From contig LR746269.1 of NCBI GenBank assembly GCA_902729315.2, positions 7,600,231 to 7,664,230 of the forward strand: DNA of 64,000 nucleotides, written 5' to 3'. Position numbers and translations under genes: made by a program. Shown here piece after piece: positions 47,642-58,489 of the stretch (within the stretch, counting starts at the first letter, position 1; every line of letters starts with the position of its first letter). Below the pieces are notes generated by a model. That model ran no database searches and was not told where the DNA came from. It saw only the letters and a program-made list of their open reading frames with translations. Source of the DNA: Spirodela intermedia (taxonomy: Eukaryota > Streptophyta > Magnoliopsida > Alismatales > Araceae).

Positions 47642-48307
47642 TCAGGCCCTCTTCTGGCGGTATAGGAACTCCTGCCTTCGGCCGCACTTGCATTTAATGT
47701 ACATCGTCGCCACCTCCTCTGACTCTTCGCCGGCCACGGGCGGAGGCGGCCCTCCCTCCTCCTGTCCAACCACCAACCCGTCACCGACGGTCAAGAACCA
47801 CAGGAAGACAGAGAAGAGAGAGGAGAGAGACAAAGAGAGCAAAGCAAAGAAAAGAAGACCGACCTTGGGGGACACAGCTTCTTCAATCTTGATTACATTT
47901 TCGGGGATTGCGTCATCCGCCTTCTCCTGCAATGCGACGGCTTCGGCTGGCGGCGGGGCAGATACAGCCCCGGCGGCGGTGGCGGCAGGAACCGTAGTCT
48001 GGAAGGGTGCCGTCGACGGGGAGGATCCTTCGCTCGAATCCGAGTGGTCCCTCTGGTTGACAGCAGCGGGAGAAGCTATGGCCGGGGGGTCCTCGTGGCG
48101 GGGCGGCGGCGCCACCGCCACCGCCTCCACGGCGGTGCACGGCGCCGGCGAGGGGAGCGGATCGGAGACCGACTTCGGCTGGCCCTCCGGCTCCGGCAGA
48201 GTGGACTGCTGTTGGCAGGGAGCCTCGGCGGAGCGCGAGTAGTGCACGCCGAACCTCCGCCGTTTGTTGTTCCCGCACAGCGGGCACGGCTCCGCATAGC
48301 CCACCAT
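47642..48307 (-). CDS. Small Pro/Ala-rich protein with CPLC and CKCG cysteine pairs
   Basis: I do not recognise a named family. Start ATG at 48307 (MVGYAEPCPLCGNNKRRRFG); exon 1 48307-47864 and exon 2 47761-47642 give 187 aa ending KCKCGRRQEFLYRQKRA. The N-terminal CPLC and C-terminal CKCG pairs could together bind a metal. Between them lies a Pro/Ala/Ser-rich, probably disordered stretch. The proposed intron (47863-47762, GTCGGT...ACAG, 102 bp, pyrimidine-rich) contains no stop and keeps the frame. If retained, it would add 34 residues including a strongly hydrophobic run, turning a soluble protein into a membrane one. A TATA box lies 63 bases before the start. It is probably a real gene, since codons are GC-rich and the frame open on both sides of the intron. 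Confidence 0.65.
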   Translation of the reverse strand: MVGYAEPCPLCGNNKRRRFGVHYSRSAEAPCQQQSTLPEPEGQPKSVSDPLPSPAPCTAVEAVAVAPPPRHEDPPAIASPAAVNQRDHSDSSEGSSPSTAPFQTTVPAATAAGAVSAPPPAEAVALQEKADDAIPENVIKIEEAVSPKVGLLFFALLSLSLSSLFSVFLWFLTVGDGLVVGQEEGGPPPPVAGEESEEVATMYIKCKCGRRQEFLYRQKRA

Positions 48308-48369
48308 ACTTTCTTTATCTTTGGTGTTTTCCAACTGACGAGTGGAGAAGAGAGATGAGAGGAAGGCTC

Positions 48370-48377
48370 TATTTATA
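48370..48377 (-). promoter_or_regulatory. TATA box of the small cysteine-motif gene
   Basis: TATAAATA on the minus strand, 63 bases before the ATG, with GGCCCAT-type site II motifs further upstream (48405 and 48458). Confidence 0.65.
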
Positions 48378-48646
48378 GTAGTAGCCCAGCAACGGAGATG
48401 TTAATGGGCCGGTTCACATGATGGACCGGCCTAATGCATATGTTCCCCTGGCCAGGCCCATTTCCTACTATCTAACCACTCCAAGAGAAGATATCAACCG
48501 AGTGGTTGGAATATTTATTCAGAAAACTTAGCTTGCAGCAATGGAAAGGCCTTTAATGAGTTGAAAGGATAAAATACAAACAAAATATGGGTATAAACAT
48601 AATTTGAGAATAATTTTGATATAATAGTAATATCCGTTTTTCCAAC

Positions 48647-49915
48647 ATTTTTCTCAAGTTGGTGAATGGATGTCATCTAATCTAAGTTTAAACGTGAGCC
48701 TCTAAAAGATTAGTTTGCTTAATATTTTGGTTATAATATTTTTAGTTCATAAGTTTGGATATTATATTTGTTAGTGCGAAAATGATGTCATTATCAAGTT
48801 TCTCTTAAATTATGTGTTAATCAATCTCTATGTATATGGTATCATATTACAACGAGTTGTGTAATAATTATAGTAGATTTTGTATCACAATATAATTTAA
48901 TTAAACCTTACCATTTAATTTTGAGGTTTTCTAAGATGACTTTCACTCAAATAACCTTTTAAATGTCTTATTCCATGGCTAGAAATTTATTTGTCTCCCA
49001 CTTGTTGCTTCTTACTTCTTTATATGATGGCGATGACGAGTGTACAATAATTTTAAGTCAATTATTGGTCAACAATTGGGCCTACACAATTAACATTAAA
49101 ATAGATATTTAAATCCATATTTTTATTTTTCTTAAATAAAATTCTTATATCAATAGTCTATGTGATGAGGTTTCCTTCAAAGAGTGTACAATAGTCTGAA
49201 ATTGAGCCTACATAATCACATTAAAATAAATATTGACATTCATAGTGTTATTTTTCTTCAGTAAAATTCTTCTATTAAAAGTTCTCTTTAAGTATAAAAT
49301 CTTATATGCCACTAGGAGATGAACTTTTGTTAGGTCATGCATAAATTGATTGAAAAATAAGTACTAAGTATGTAATGTCTAGTTTGATGTATAAAGGTAA
49401 ACCATTTTTTCCAAACATCGATATTGTAATTTATTTATTAGATTATTTTTTATTTATTCTTGAGTTTATGAGTTGGATCTATGATAGTAGTTACAAGTTT
49501 ATAACTTAATTTTTTGATATCATTTAAATGGTCAATTACATACTTTTGTTGAGAAATAAAAATCCTTGTTTCAAGTAAGCTGACTTTAAATATTTTAATT
49601 TTCTTAACATCTTAAAATAAAATTTATTGAGTAAAAAATATTTAATATATTTTTCCTTCTCACCATTTTGTCACTATTATATCATTTACATAGGATAATA
49701 GTACCATAGTTCTCACTTAAAGTAAATGTTTAACAAATAGACCAATATCTCTATAACTAGGTATGTAACTAACCTTTCTTGTCACCTTTTTGAATCTCCC
49801 AAACCAAGTTGGTGATTTTTTGAGTTCATATGTATTCATCTTTAATTTTTATATTATATCAATCTTATAGCCAATTTCATATCCTTGAGGAACAAATTCC
49901 ATATCCTCATTAAGT
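48647..49915 (-). pseudogene. Decayed copia reverse transcriptase / RNase H fragment
   Basis: Read on the minus strand, short matches follow the copia order. Reverse transcriptase: EFVPQGYE and SPTWFGRFKKV (49915-49780), YVNDIIVT (about 49695). The connection: IYLYIKLDITYL with SIYA (about 49350), then the GSISDYCTLF block, present twice (about 49190 and 49040). RNase H: KLYCDTKSTIIITHNS (about 48905) and KLDNDIIFA (about 48780). A purine-rich CTTGAGAAAAA precedes TGTTGGA at 48647, the expected polypurine tract and LTR start. Stops and frameshifts are everywhere. No matching second LTR was found, so the element is partial. The adjoining AT-rich DNA to 50140 may belong to it. Confidence 0.8.
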
Positions 49916-50140
49916 TATCACTATAAAAATGTTTTTATATGAAATTATTGCATATCAAATAAGATATGGGATTAAAACATTTACACTTTTTCTTACTAAT
50001 AAAATATGTATGAAAATGCATTTTAATGCTTTCCTTTGAGTTGAACCTAGTTGTGGATATATACCACAAATAAGAAAATCTTAAGAACCAAGTTACTCTT
50101 TAATTGAATATGTGGGTAATATGATGATAGAAACCTCCTA

Positions 50141-50143
50141 TAG

Positions 50144-50214
<71 letters not shown>
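50141..50214. repeat. Compound (GT)n(GA)n microsatellite
   Basis: About sixteen GT units pass directly into about sixteen GA units. The surrounding 50215-51780 is AT-rich intergenic DNA with no recognised gene. It includes a repeated phrase TGTTxxGCTGxTxTAATTT near 50609 and 50688. Confidence 0.9.
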
Positions 50215-50217
<3 letters not shown>

Positions 50218-51804
50218 GCAAATCTTGCACCTAATCTCACACTAGTTTGGGTTTGGGCTTAAGTCCAACCAACTCCATTTAGCCTACATGTATTGTGAAA
50301 AGTTCATACCCAAAGAAACCAATGAAATAAAAATAATAGAATATCATATGTGGGTCCAACATACAAGAACTTAGTGTCAAGTTGATGTAGGCCTAAATTT
50401 AATAATATCAACTTAGCAGCACATAGTAAGATGGCTAGTTGATGTAGCCCAGCATATATAGAAGCCCAAACAACTCATAACTAGTGGGCTAGCCACCTTG
50501 AGAATGAGTTGTGGAATGAGAAGATGCCATAAAGTGTTCAAAATTAGAAAATGCCTAGATACAGTGTTTGAAGAATAAGTCATAGTTAATTTTCAATAAC
50601 TAACATGTTTGTTCAGCTGCTTTAATTTATTAAGTGAAAATAAAGTGAAACTAAAGTGTCGGAGTCAATTTCTATAATTGACACATTTGTTAGGCTGTTC
50701 TAATTTTATTTTAAAATCTATTTTATTTTTCAAGTGTACCTCAACTGATTTTTGGCTTTTTTAAAGCCCACCACTTTCTAAATCAAATAACATCTTCAAT
50801 GCTACAAATTTGGTTTTTTTTATTGTTATTCTAAATATGGATTCAAGCTTTGTATTATTTGTGGATTAACAAAATTATGTTTTGATCCCTATGGATTCAA
50901 AGATTACTCCAATCAATCCTAGTCGGTTTAATGATTAAGGGCGTTAGGTCTTGTGGATTCAACATCTATTTAAGCCTAGATTTGTGCATTATAAATTCAA
51001 TTATCATATTTATTCTTTCTTTTAACTCCAACTACATCAAATACAAATATATTTTACCTTTTGCCATTTGTCAAAGATGTATGAAATGTCAAGGACCCAT
51101 CATATGTTGTAGCCTTGTAGCCTTATCCCACCCCAATAATGAATTATGTCATCACTCTCTACACTACAGATTGTAGACTTATGTATAATATGATACTCAC
51201 TTGATAATGTTATCTTGGGTCAATCCCTAGTTGGGAGGGGCTTAAGTGAAATTAAGTTTATTTTGGAGGTTAGATATCAAGATGAAGCCCTAGAAACAGA
51301 CTCAAGGACACCTAGTCGGGTGACTTGGCGCATTATAAGATGACAAGTCAAGGCCTCATCCTATGTGGCAGCCTCTTCCAACCCTATTAGTGAGCCTCAA
51401 GCTTCAAAGCAGTTTTTTTTTGTTTTTCGGGGACCTTTAAAATATGTAAGGAAGCAGTCTTATTAGCGTATATGTAAGAAAGAGGGTCTTTTGATACAAT
51501 TTATTCAAAAGACGAGGAGAGATGACGAATTTTGACCCGCAGGGGCGGGGGTTTGTAGAAAGTTGGCCCATTTCACCAAATGGGCCGTCTCAGGAGAAAA
51601 TTCTGGCCCATTTTCTTCCCATTCTTGGATATTTTTTGGAGGTTGAGATGGGTGAGGGTGGACGGAATATCAAATTCCCCCATTTCTCTTCTCCTCCCCG
51701 ACCTGCCTGCTCTTCCCATCCGCCTTCCGGTCAACGTCGGGTCCCCCCCACCCCCCCTCCGCAGATCGGGCGGCGCCGCTGCTTCTGGTCGATCTTCGGG
51801 AGCC

Positions 51805-54800
51805 ATGGCGATGCTCAGCCGGCTAGCATCGCGGTCGTCCCACCTGGGTAGGACTCTTCTTCTACCTCGGTCGCTGTGCTGCTCCACGGGAGGGCGGCAT
51901 TTCGCCTCGTCTGCCGGCGATGAGGGGCCGACTTTCACCGTGGAGACGAGCGTCCCCTTCGTCGGGCACAGGTGCGAGCCGCCATCGCGGGAGGTGGAGA
52001 CCACCGCGAAGGAGCTCATGGGGTTCTTCCGGGACATGTCCTTGATGCGGCGGATGGAGATCGCCGCGGATGCCCTCTACAAGGCCAAGCTGATCCGGGG
52101 ATTCTGTCACCTCTACGATGGCCAGGAGGCCGTGGCCGTCGGCATGGAGGCCGCCATCACCCGCAAGGATGCCATCATTACGGCTTACAGGGACCACTGC
52201 ATTTTCCTCAGTCGCGGCGGTAATCTCGTCGAGACGTTCGCCGAGCTCATGGGGCGCCGGGCCGGGTGCTCCAATGGCAAGGGAGGCTCGATGCACTTCT
52301 ACAAGAAGGAGGGTGGATTCTTCGGTGGCCACGGCATTGTGGGGGCTCAGGTTCCCCTCGGATGTGGTCTCGCCTTTGCCCAGAAGTACCTGAGGGAGGA
52401 AACCGTCACGTTTGCCATGTACGGCGACGGCGCCGCCAATCAGGGCCAGCTCTTCGAAGCTCTCAACATCTCCGCTCTGTGGGATTTGCCCGCCATCCTT
52501 ATCTGCGAGAATAACCATTGTGAGTTGTTCGAACGTGTGTTAAAATTCGTTGTCTGGTCATTTTCCATTTGATAAAATTCTTCTTACGTGGGACTTGCCA
52601 TCACGTTCTTACAGACGGCATGGGAACAGCAGAATGGAGGGCTGCTAAGAGTCCTGCTTACTATAAGCGTGGTGACTACGTCCCCGGATTAAAGGTGTAG
52701 TTACTGTGAAAAACTTACTGTCGCCCTCTTCCTTCCTGTTGACATATTGTTTAATTTATTTTAAAAAGTTGAACGTCAATCACTCATCAATTCTTTGGCT
52801 GTACTCTTATCTCTGTGTGTATGCGTGGGGCTATGTGTAGAACGGGGACGAAGTAGGCCATTTGTTTCGAACCTCGAAACAAGGACAGTTTTAGTTGTTT
52901 GAATTTGGATTAGTGTCACTGGAGAAGGCTGTAAAATGGGTTATACATGGAACTTTTGGACTATTGCTCGCACATAGTTCTCTCAGTGATGGCATACGTG
53001 GCAGACGATGCTAATCTCACTATATGTCGAGTTGTTGGTAAGTTGGTGCAGAAATTTGTGATGGCATAAGTGGCAGACAAATGAGAGGAATGATAAATCT
53101 CTTGTGATGGCATATGTGGGAGACGATGCTATTCTCACTGTATGTCGAGTTGTTGCTAAGTTGGTGCAGAAATTTGTTCCAATATTCACTCTGAAAGAAG
53201 GATAAAGGACTCAAAGAATTGGTGGCCTTCTGTCACTGATATTTCACTGCCACTTGACCTCCGGTCATTTCTTGTGCAAGTCGGGGGAGATTCACCTTTG
53301 CGTTTGGAATTCAGTTGTATTTGTTATATTTTTGAGTTAATTAAAAAACTTGTGTAAAGTGCTGAGATCTGGAAAAGTGGGCGGTTTACTTTTTGCATTT
53401 TGAATAAGAGAAAAAGCAGTTATTCTTTACAGAAAAAATTTAAGCAGAGATGTTAAATTCATATGCATGATGAGTGTTATTTATGGGGAAACGGATAACT
53501 CCTTGCTATGAGGAACAGGTTTGGGAAAAGATGCCTAATTTTTTTTTGCCTGTATACTTACTCAGATGACATTTATAATGATCATGCTGCTTTACCTATG
53601 ACATTGAATCTTTTAAGGGATAACTTTTCTGGTTCCACTTCACCCTCTTTGTTATTTTTATTTTTGATAGTGATGTGAATAAACCTTCGTGTAGTTTATA
53701 CTAGCACGTTGCTTTTCTTACCAACCCATGACATCATGGTCTTGTCCAGAAATAAGCATGTGCCTGATGACTTCCTTCACGTGTGCAGAGTTCTGACGAC
53801 TAATCTTAGACCATGGAATGGAACACAGTTTTTATTGATTGTTTTGTTTTTGTTGTACACGAGCTACTTTGTTAAACTACTTAGGAAGCATTCCCAAGGA
53901 TTAGATGATCAAGTGAGGGCCATATTTTTGCCTTGAGACCACTATTTTTACCACCTGTGGGACATTTGAAATCATATTTAGTCAGCAGAGAACTCAACTT
54001 GACGCCCGTTCATTGTTGAGAAAACTTCGATGCACTACTAAATATACACAGGGGCATTCAATTGTTCTGTGCACTGGTTGTTGCAAAAACTTAATAGATG
54101 CGCTAGTATGCATGGTACGCAAAAATCTCATAAATCAACAATGACAAGGAATGAAAGAGACAAAGGAACTACTGTTTTTGGATTAAAGAACAAGGTAAGA
54201 AAAATGAATAGCATGAAGAATAAAATAAAATAAAAAAAGGTAGAAAAGAGAAGAATACATGAGGACAAAAAGGGAAAATAACAATTCGAAGAATATGAAG
54301 GGACAACTATGCAAGATAATAGTTACCCCAAATCATAAATTTTTTTTGAGCGAAAGGCATACTATTTCACATCAAACGCTTGTGTAATGTGCCCTTGATT
54401 TACCAGAGCGAAATGAACTTTCAAACAGTTTACACCATCTAGGCACATTGTACATTTCAAAGTTGAAGTTTCTTGTGAAGTACTTGAGCAGCTACATCAT
54501 TTTGGCTGCTGAGTGTCTTTTCTTTTGCAAGCAACTCTAATTTGTGGCATTTTTTTAATGAGGGATTGTGACTTTTAGGCTCTGGGGTTTGCTATATTTT
54601 GAAAAAATAGATAACAGCAAAAGGACTAGGATCAAAGAAGAAAACAGTGCAAGAATAGTGATCCGGGTTTATTTTTCCTGGCTTAGTTGTGATGTAGAAT
54701 GGAAGAATAGAGTAATGATTGACGGAGTCTTGAATAAAATTCCATCATGTGAAACGTGCAGGATATAGGACAAAATGTGCCGACATGAGCATAAATGTTC

Positions 54801-57800
54801 CTCAGAATCAAAATTTAAGCTATGTCAAGGATATCTAGCAAAGTCAGTCTGGACTGTGTTTTTAACAGGGCAAGGACGAGGCAAAGGAGTGTTGCTACAT
54901 TTGCCAATAGTAATGTGCAAGCCAATATTATCATCCATAAATTCATTCTGTACAAAAAAAGTTTAGCTTTTTGAACGAAGTACAGTTTCTGAAGGTAGAA
55001 TCTTATCTGGATTATTTTCATGAAATCATAATGTAGTTGCATCTCAATGTTCTATAGCAGCCCTTTCGTCCCTGATAACGACTTATTTTATGGGATATAT
55101 GTTGAAACAGGTTGATGGTATGGATGCATTTGCTGTCAAACAGGCGTGTAAATTTGCCAAAGAACATGCTCTGAAGAATGGTCCTATTGTGAGTTGAGCT
55201 ATGACAATACTTATGTTGTGTTTTTAGCTTGGCTATTCTTTTGTTTTACATATGCTCATAGATTGTTTATTTGCGAAACTAGTTTGCATGGAGTTATTAG
55301 TTGTATTTCTTTCTGTGATATAAGATCTTGCTAAACTATCACAGGGGTTTTTGAAAATTACAGGTTAATAGAATACCAAAACAATTTTCAAGTAGGGAAA
55401 ATAGCTTGTATTAGCACCCTTGGTTAACTATTGACTCTTAAATCTAGTCTTATATCTACAACGGTTAAATGTGCATGTGGTGAATTTTCATGTAAAATTG
55501 TTATGTGCAATTCATTTATATGTATTCACAAAGGTTCCTTCCTTTTACAGTTCCATCTTTCAAATTCTTTATAGTACCATCTTTCAAATAGATTGCTTAA
55601 ATAACACTATATATTGTGGGTTTCTCTGAGTCATTGGATTTCAGAGTTGTGGAGATCTTCAAATATTTGCTGAAATTCCAAATTTAAGCCTAGAAAGTAA
55701 CAAGCGGCCTTGTCATAATGATCACTTTCGTTTGAAAAATCTCAAAACTTGTTATATTCCTCTGTTCAAATTAAATGTTTAGATCAAGACCAGATTTGGG
55801 GTTGAAATATACCTATAATTTCCAAATGTTGAGTTTCTTCATGATTAAAAAAAGAACATAACGTACTGCATTCTATTAATTGTAGTTCAAAAATCATAAG
55901 GGAAGTGGCAAATGGCTCAAAGATGTAAACACTAATGGGGCAATGAGCCTGCTTGAGATGGTGTCACTGAGAAAGTCCATGGGGGTCCATGGGTTTTTCT
56001 TTCTGAACCTTGTTGCTGTGTTTGCAGCCCATACCGGTGATAGAATGGGTTGCGACTGAGGAGGAGGGGGGTGCGCATCTCATAGAAACCTTGCATTTTT
56101 GGAAAAGGGATCTGGGAAGGGGCTTTGTTTGACATGATTACTGAAATCCTTCTGGTTGTATTATATCATGGTGTTGCTTGCAGAATAGCTTGTTTTAGGC
56201 CAGGAGATAACTGAATGGAGGTAGTTGTTTGACGTTTCCAAGGTTAAATGGTCAGATATAACATCTTGACTGTTCAATATCGCTAGATCTAGCAAATCTG
56301 CCTACTAAATGCTGGTTGCTTGTAAGCTTCCATTAAGGCCACAGCCGATCCTCAGTTCTCCTAAAAGTTATCATTATGGAGCGCAATGTCAGCATGCCAG
56401 CTTGAATGCATGCTCACATAACCCCAACATGGATTAGGTAAAATAAATTCGACGACCTGTTTATGGGATAGATTATTCTTTCCTTTTTTTGCTAGTATAC
56501 ACGCTCTTACTCTTAAATGGAATTGCATGGGAAAATTCTCTTATTTTTCTGTAGTCTATTATTGTAGACGTATCTATGACCAAATAGGGTATTCTTCACA
56601 ATCTGTTCGCCAAGTCGATGAAGAAAGATGATGATATTGCATTTATTTTAATTCTGGGACTTAGTGGCTCTGTGGATGCAGCCTTAGTCGACACACATTA
56701 AAACCCTTGTGTTCCTTGTGGGTTTTGCCTCTCCCTTTGCTTAAATCTTCTCCCTTCATTATCTTTGTGGGTTGTAGGATACCTGTGTTCCTGATGACCA
56801 TCATTCCAAAGGCTGACGATGGGTAATGATTGAACAAGTGGCATCACGCTAATGCCGATGATTGGGGTGGATATATATTCATTAACTGAGAAGCATACAT
56901 AAATAAAGATATTAATCTTCGTAAACTAGACTCAAGTGTGATGCATGTAGTATTTATTCTATGGAAATGAAACCGTCTCATACAGGAAGGAATAATGTGC
57001 GATTTTTACTCTAAAAACAGAAACAGAACAGTCGTACTCTTTATTACTGCTAGTGGGGCTAGTTTAGATTAGTAACACAAGAGGTTAATCTATTTAAGTC
57101 TAATTCTTAGTGAACCAACCTGTCAAGTTGAACTGCAGAAGCTAGCTGGCTTAATCACCTAGCCAGTCTAGCTCGCCTAGCCCCTACAGAAGATCAGTGG
57201 CTACTTCACTGTTTTGATTAGTAGTGAATTAGCTGAATGAACTGATCCCTTGTTTTGATTGAACTGAGTTCTCTCTCTCCCTGACCCATCTCTCATCTTT
57301 GAATGAGAGAGGAAAACCGATAAGAGAGTTCGAACCTCAAGGTGATTTTAGGTGTAAGAAAGTGAGAGGGACCATCATGCGTCTTCCCTTTCTCTACCTC
57401 GCATTCATCATAACTAGAAGTTCCTTGGGATTTTTTTTTTTTCTTCTTAACACGATTAAACCCTCGTGCCTGAAGAGCCATTTTGGCCAGATTATTCAAA
57501 TCATTTGGTCTCATAATAAGGAAACATTTAAGAACAAAATGTTACTTCCCACGTAATATCTTGTTGTCTTCTACAATAATATGATAAAGCATCAAAACCA
57601 TCCTCTCACATTCTTCTGCTCAATACCTGATGGGTCTGTTGAGCGTTCTTTACCTTTTCAGGGCATTAATCGCATCTAGATTTTGGATCCTAGGTTTACT
57701 TATTCCATATATGATTTTGTCCCAGATTCTCGAAATGGACACGTATAGGTACCATGGCCACTCCATGTCAGATCCCGGGAGCACATACCGCACACGTGAT

Positions 57801-58313
57801 GAGATCAGCAACGTGAGACAGGTCAGATGGTTCTCACCGAGCATCTTGAGGGCTCTTCTCGCTCTATCAGAGTCTTGAACATATTCGTTTCTACTACCTT
57901 CTGCAGGAGCGCGATCCAATTGAAAGGGTCAGAAAATTGATTCTCTTGCACGATCTAGTTTCCGCCGCAGAGCTCAAGGTAATTAATTCATTCGACCGGA
58001 ATATTCGTTCATAATATTTGAGTGGAGAACCCATAGAAAATCTCATAATAATCAAAACTATATATATTTTTTTACGACACCTTCCCAGGATATCGAGAAG
58101 GAAATCAGAAAAGAAGTAGATAATGCCATTGCTGAAGCCAAGGTAATTAACTGCAACATTGCCGGAACTCATTCGTGGAATTGAATTTCGTTTTTCTTCC
58201 ATGTTTTCCTCATTTCCATCTTTGGGTATGCTTTCCAGGAGAGCCCTTTACCTGATCCCTCAGAACTCTTCACGGATATTTTTGTGAAAGGTTGTGGAAC
58301 AGAGGTGAGCCAA

Positions 58314-58345
<32 letters not shown>

Positions 58346-58489
58346 GTCTATCTCATCAATCCTTGATCTTGCTGCTCCACAATATTTTCATCAATATTTT
58401 CCCCACATTGCCTGCTATTGATGCGTACTTTTATATTATTGTTGCAGGTGTACGGTGTGGAAAGGAAGGAGAACAAAATTCTCATATGA
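51805..58489 (+). CDS. PDHA1: Mitochondrial pyruvate dehydrogenase E1 alpha subunit, eight exons, 400 aa
   Basis: Exons 51805-52519, 52615-52694, 55111-55188, 57726-57821, 57907-57978, 58089-58142, 58239-58304 and 58448-58489 join in phase to 401 codons ending TGA. An Arg/Ser/Leu-rich presequence ([20 protein letters not shown]) targets it to mitochondria. [20 protein letters not shown] and [13 protein letters not shown] lead to the thiamine-diphosphate motif [15 protein letters not shown] ending in [26 protein letters not shown] is the regulatory loop whose serines are phosphorylated by PDH kinase. The C-terminal third is helical ([17 protein letters not shown]). With E1 beta it decarboxylates pyruvate in the PDH complex. 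The length matches the plant mitochondrial form, not the plastid one. The upstream frame to 51580 is leader. The last eight residues differ from the usual tail. Confidence 0.96.
52986..53177 (+). repeat. Direct repeat in PDH intron 2
   Basis: GTGATGGCATACGTGGCAGA begins a ~74-bp unit at 52986 that recurs at 53104, with few changes, through GTTGGTGCAGAAATTTGT; a truncated copy of its head lies at 53058. Introns 2 and 3 (2.4 and 2.5 kb) hold nothing else recognisable. Confidence 0.85.

Noticed and set aside
47344-47784. Arg/Ser-rich frame overlapping the small gene
   Set aside because: Shadow of exon 2 in another frame extended through the CGCT/CT array.
47642-48334. Earlier start for the small cysteine-motif gene at 48334
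   Set aside because: That codon is TTG; the first ATG in the frame is 48307.
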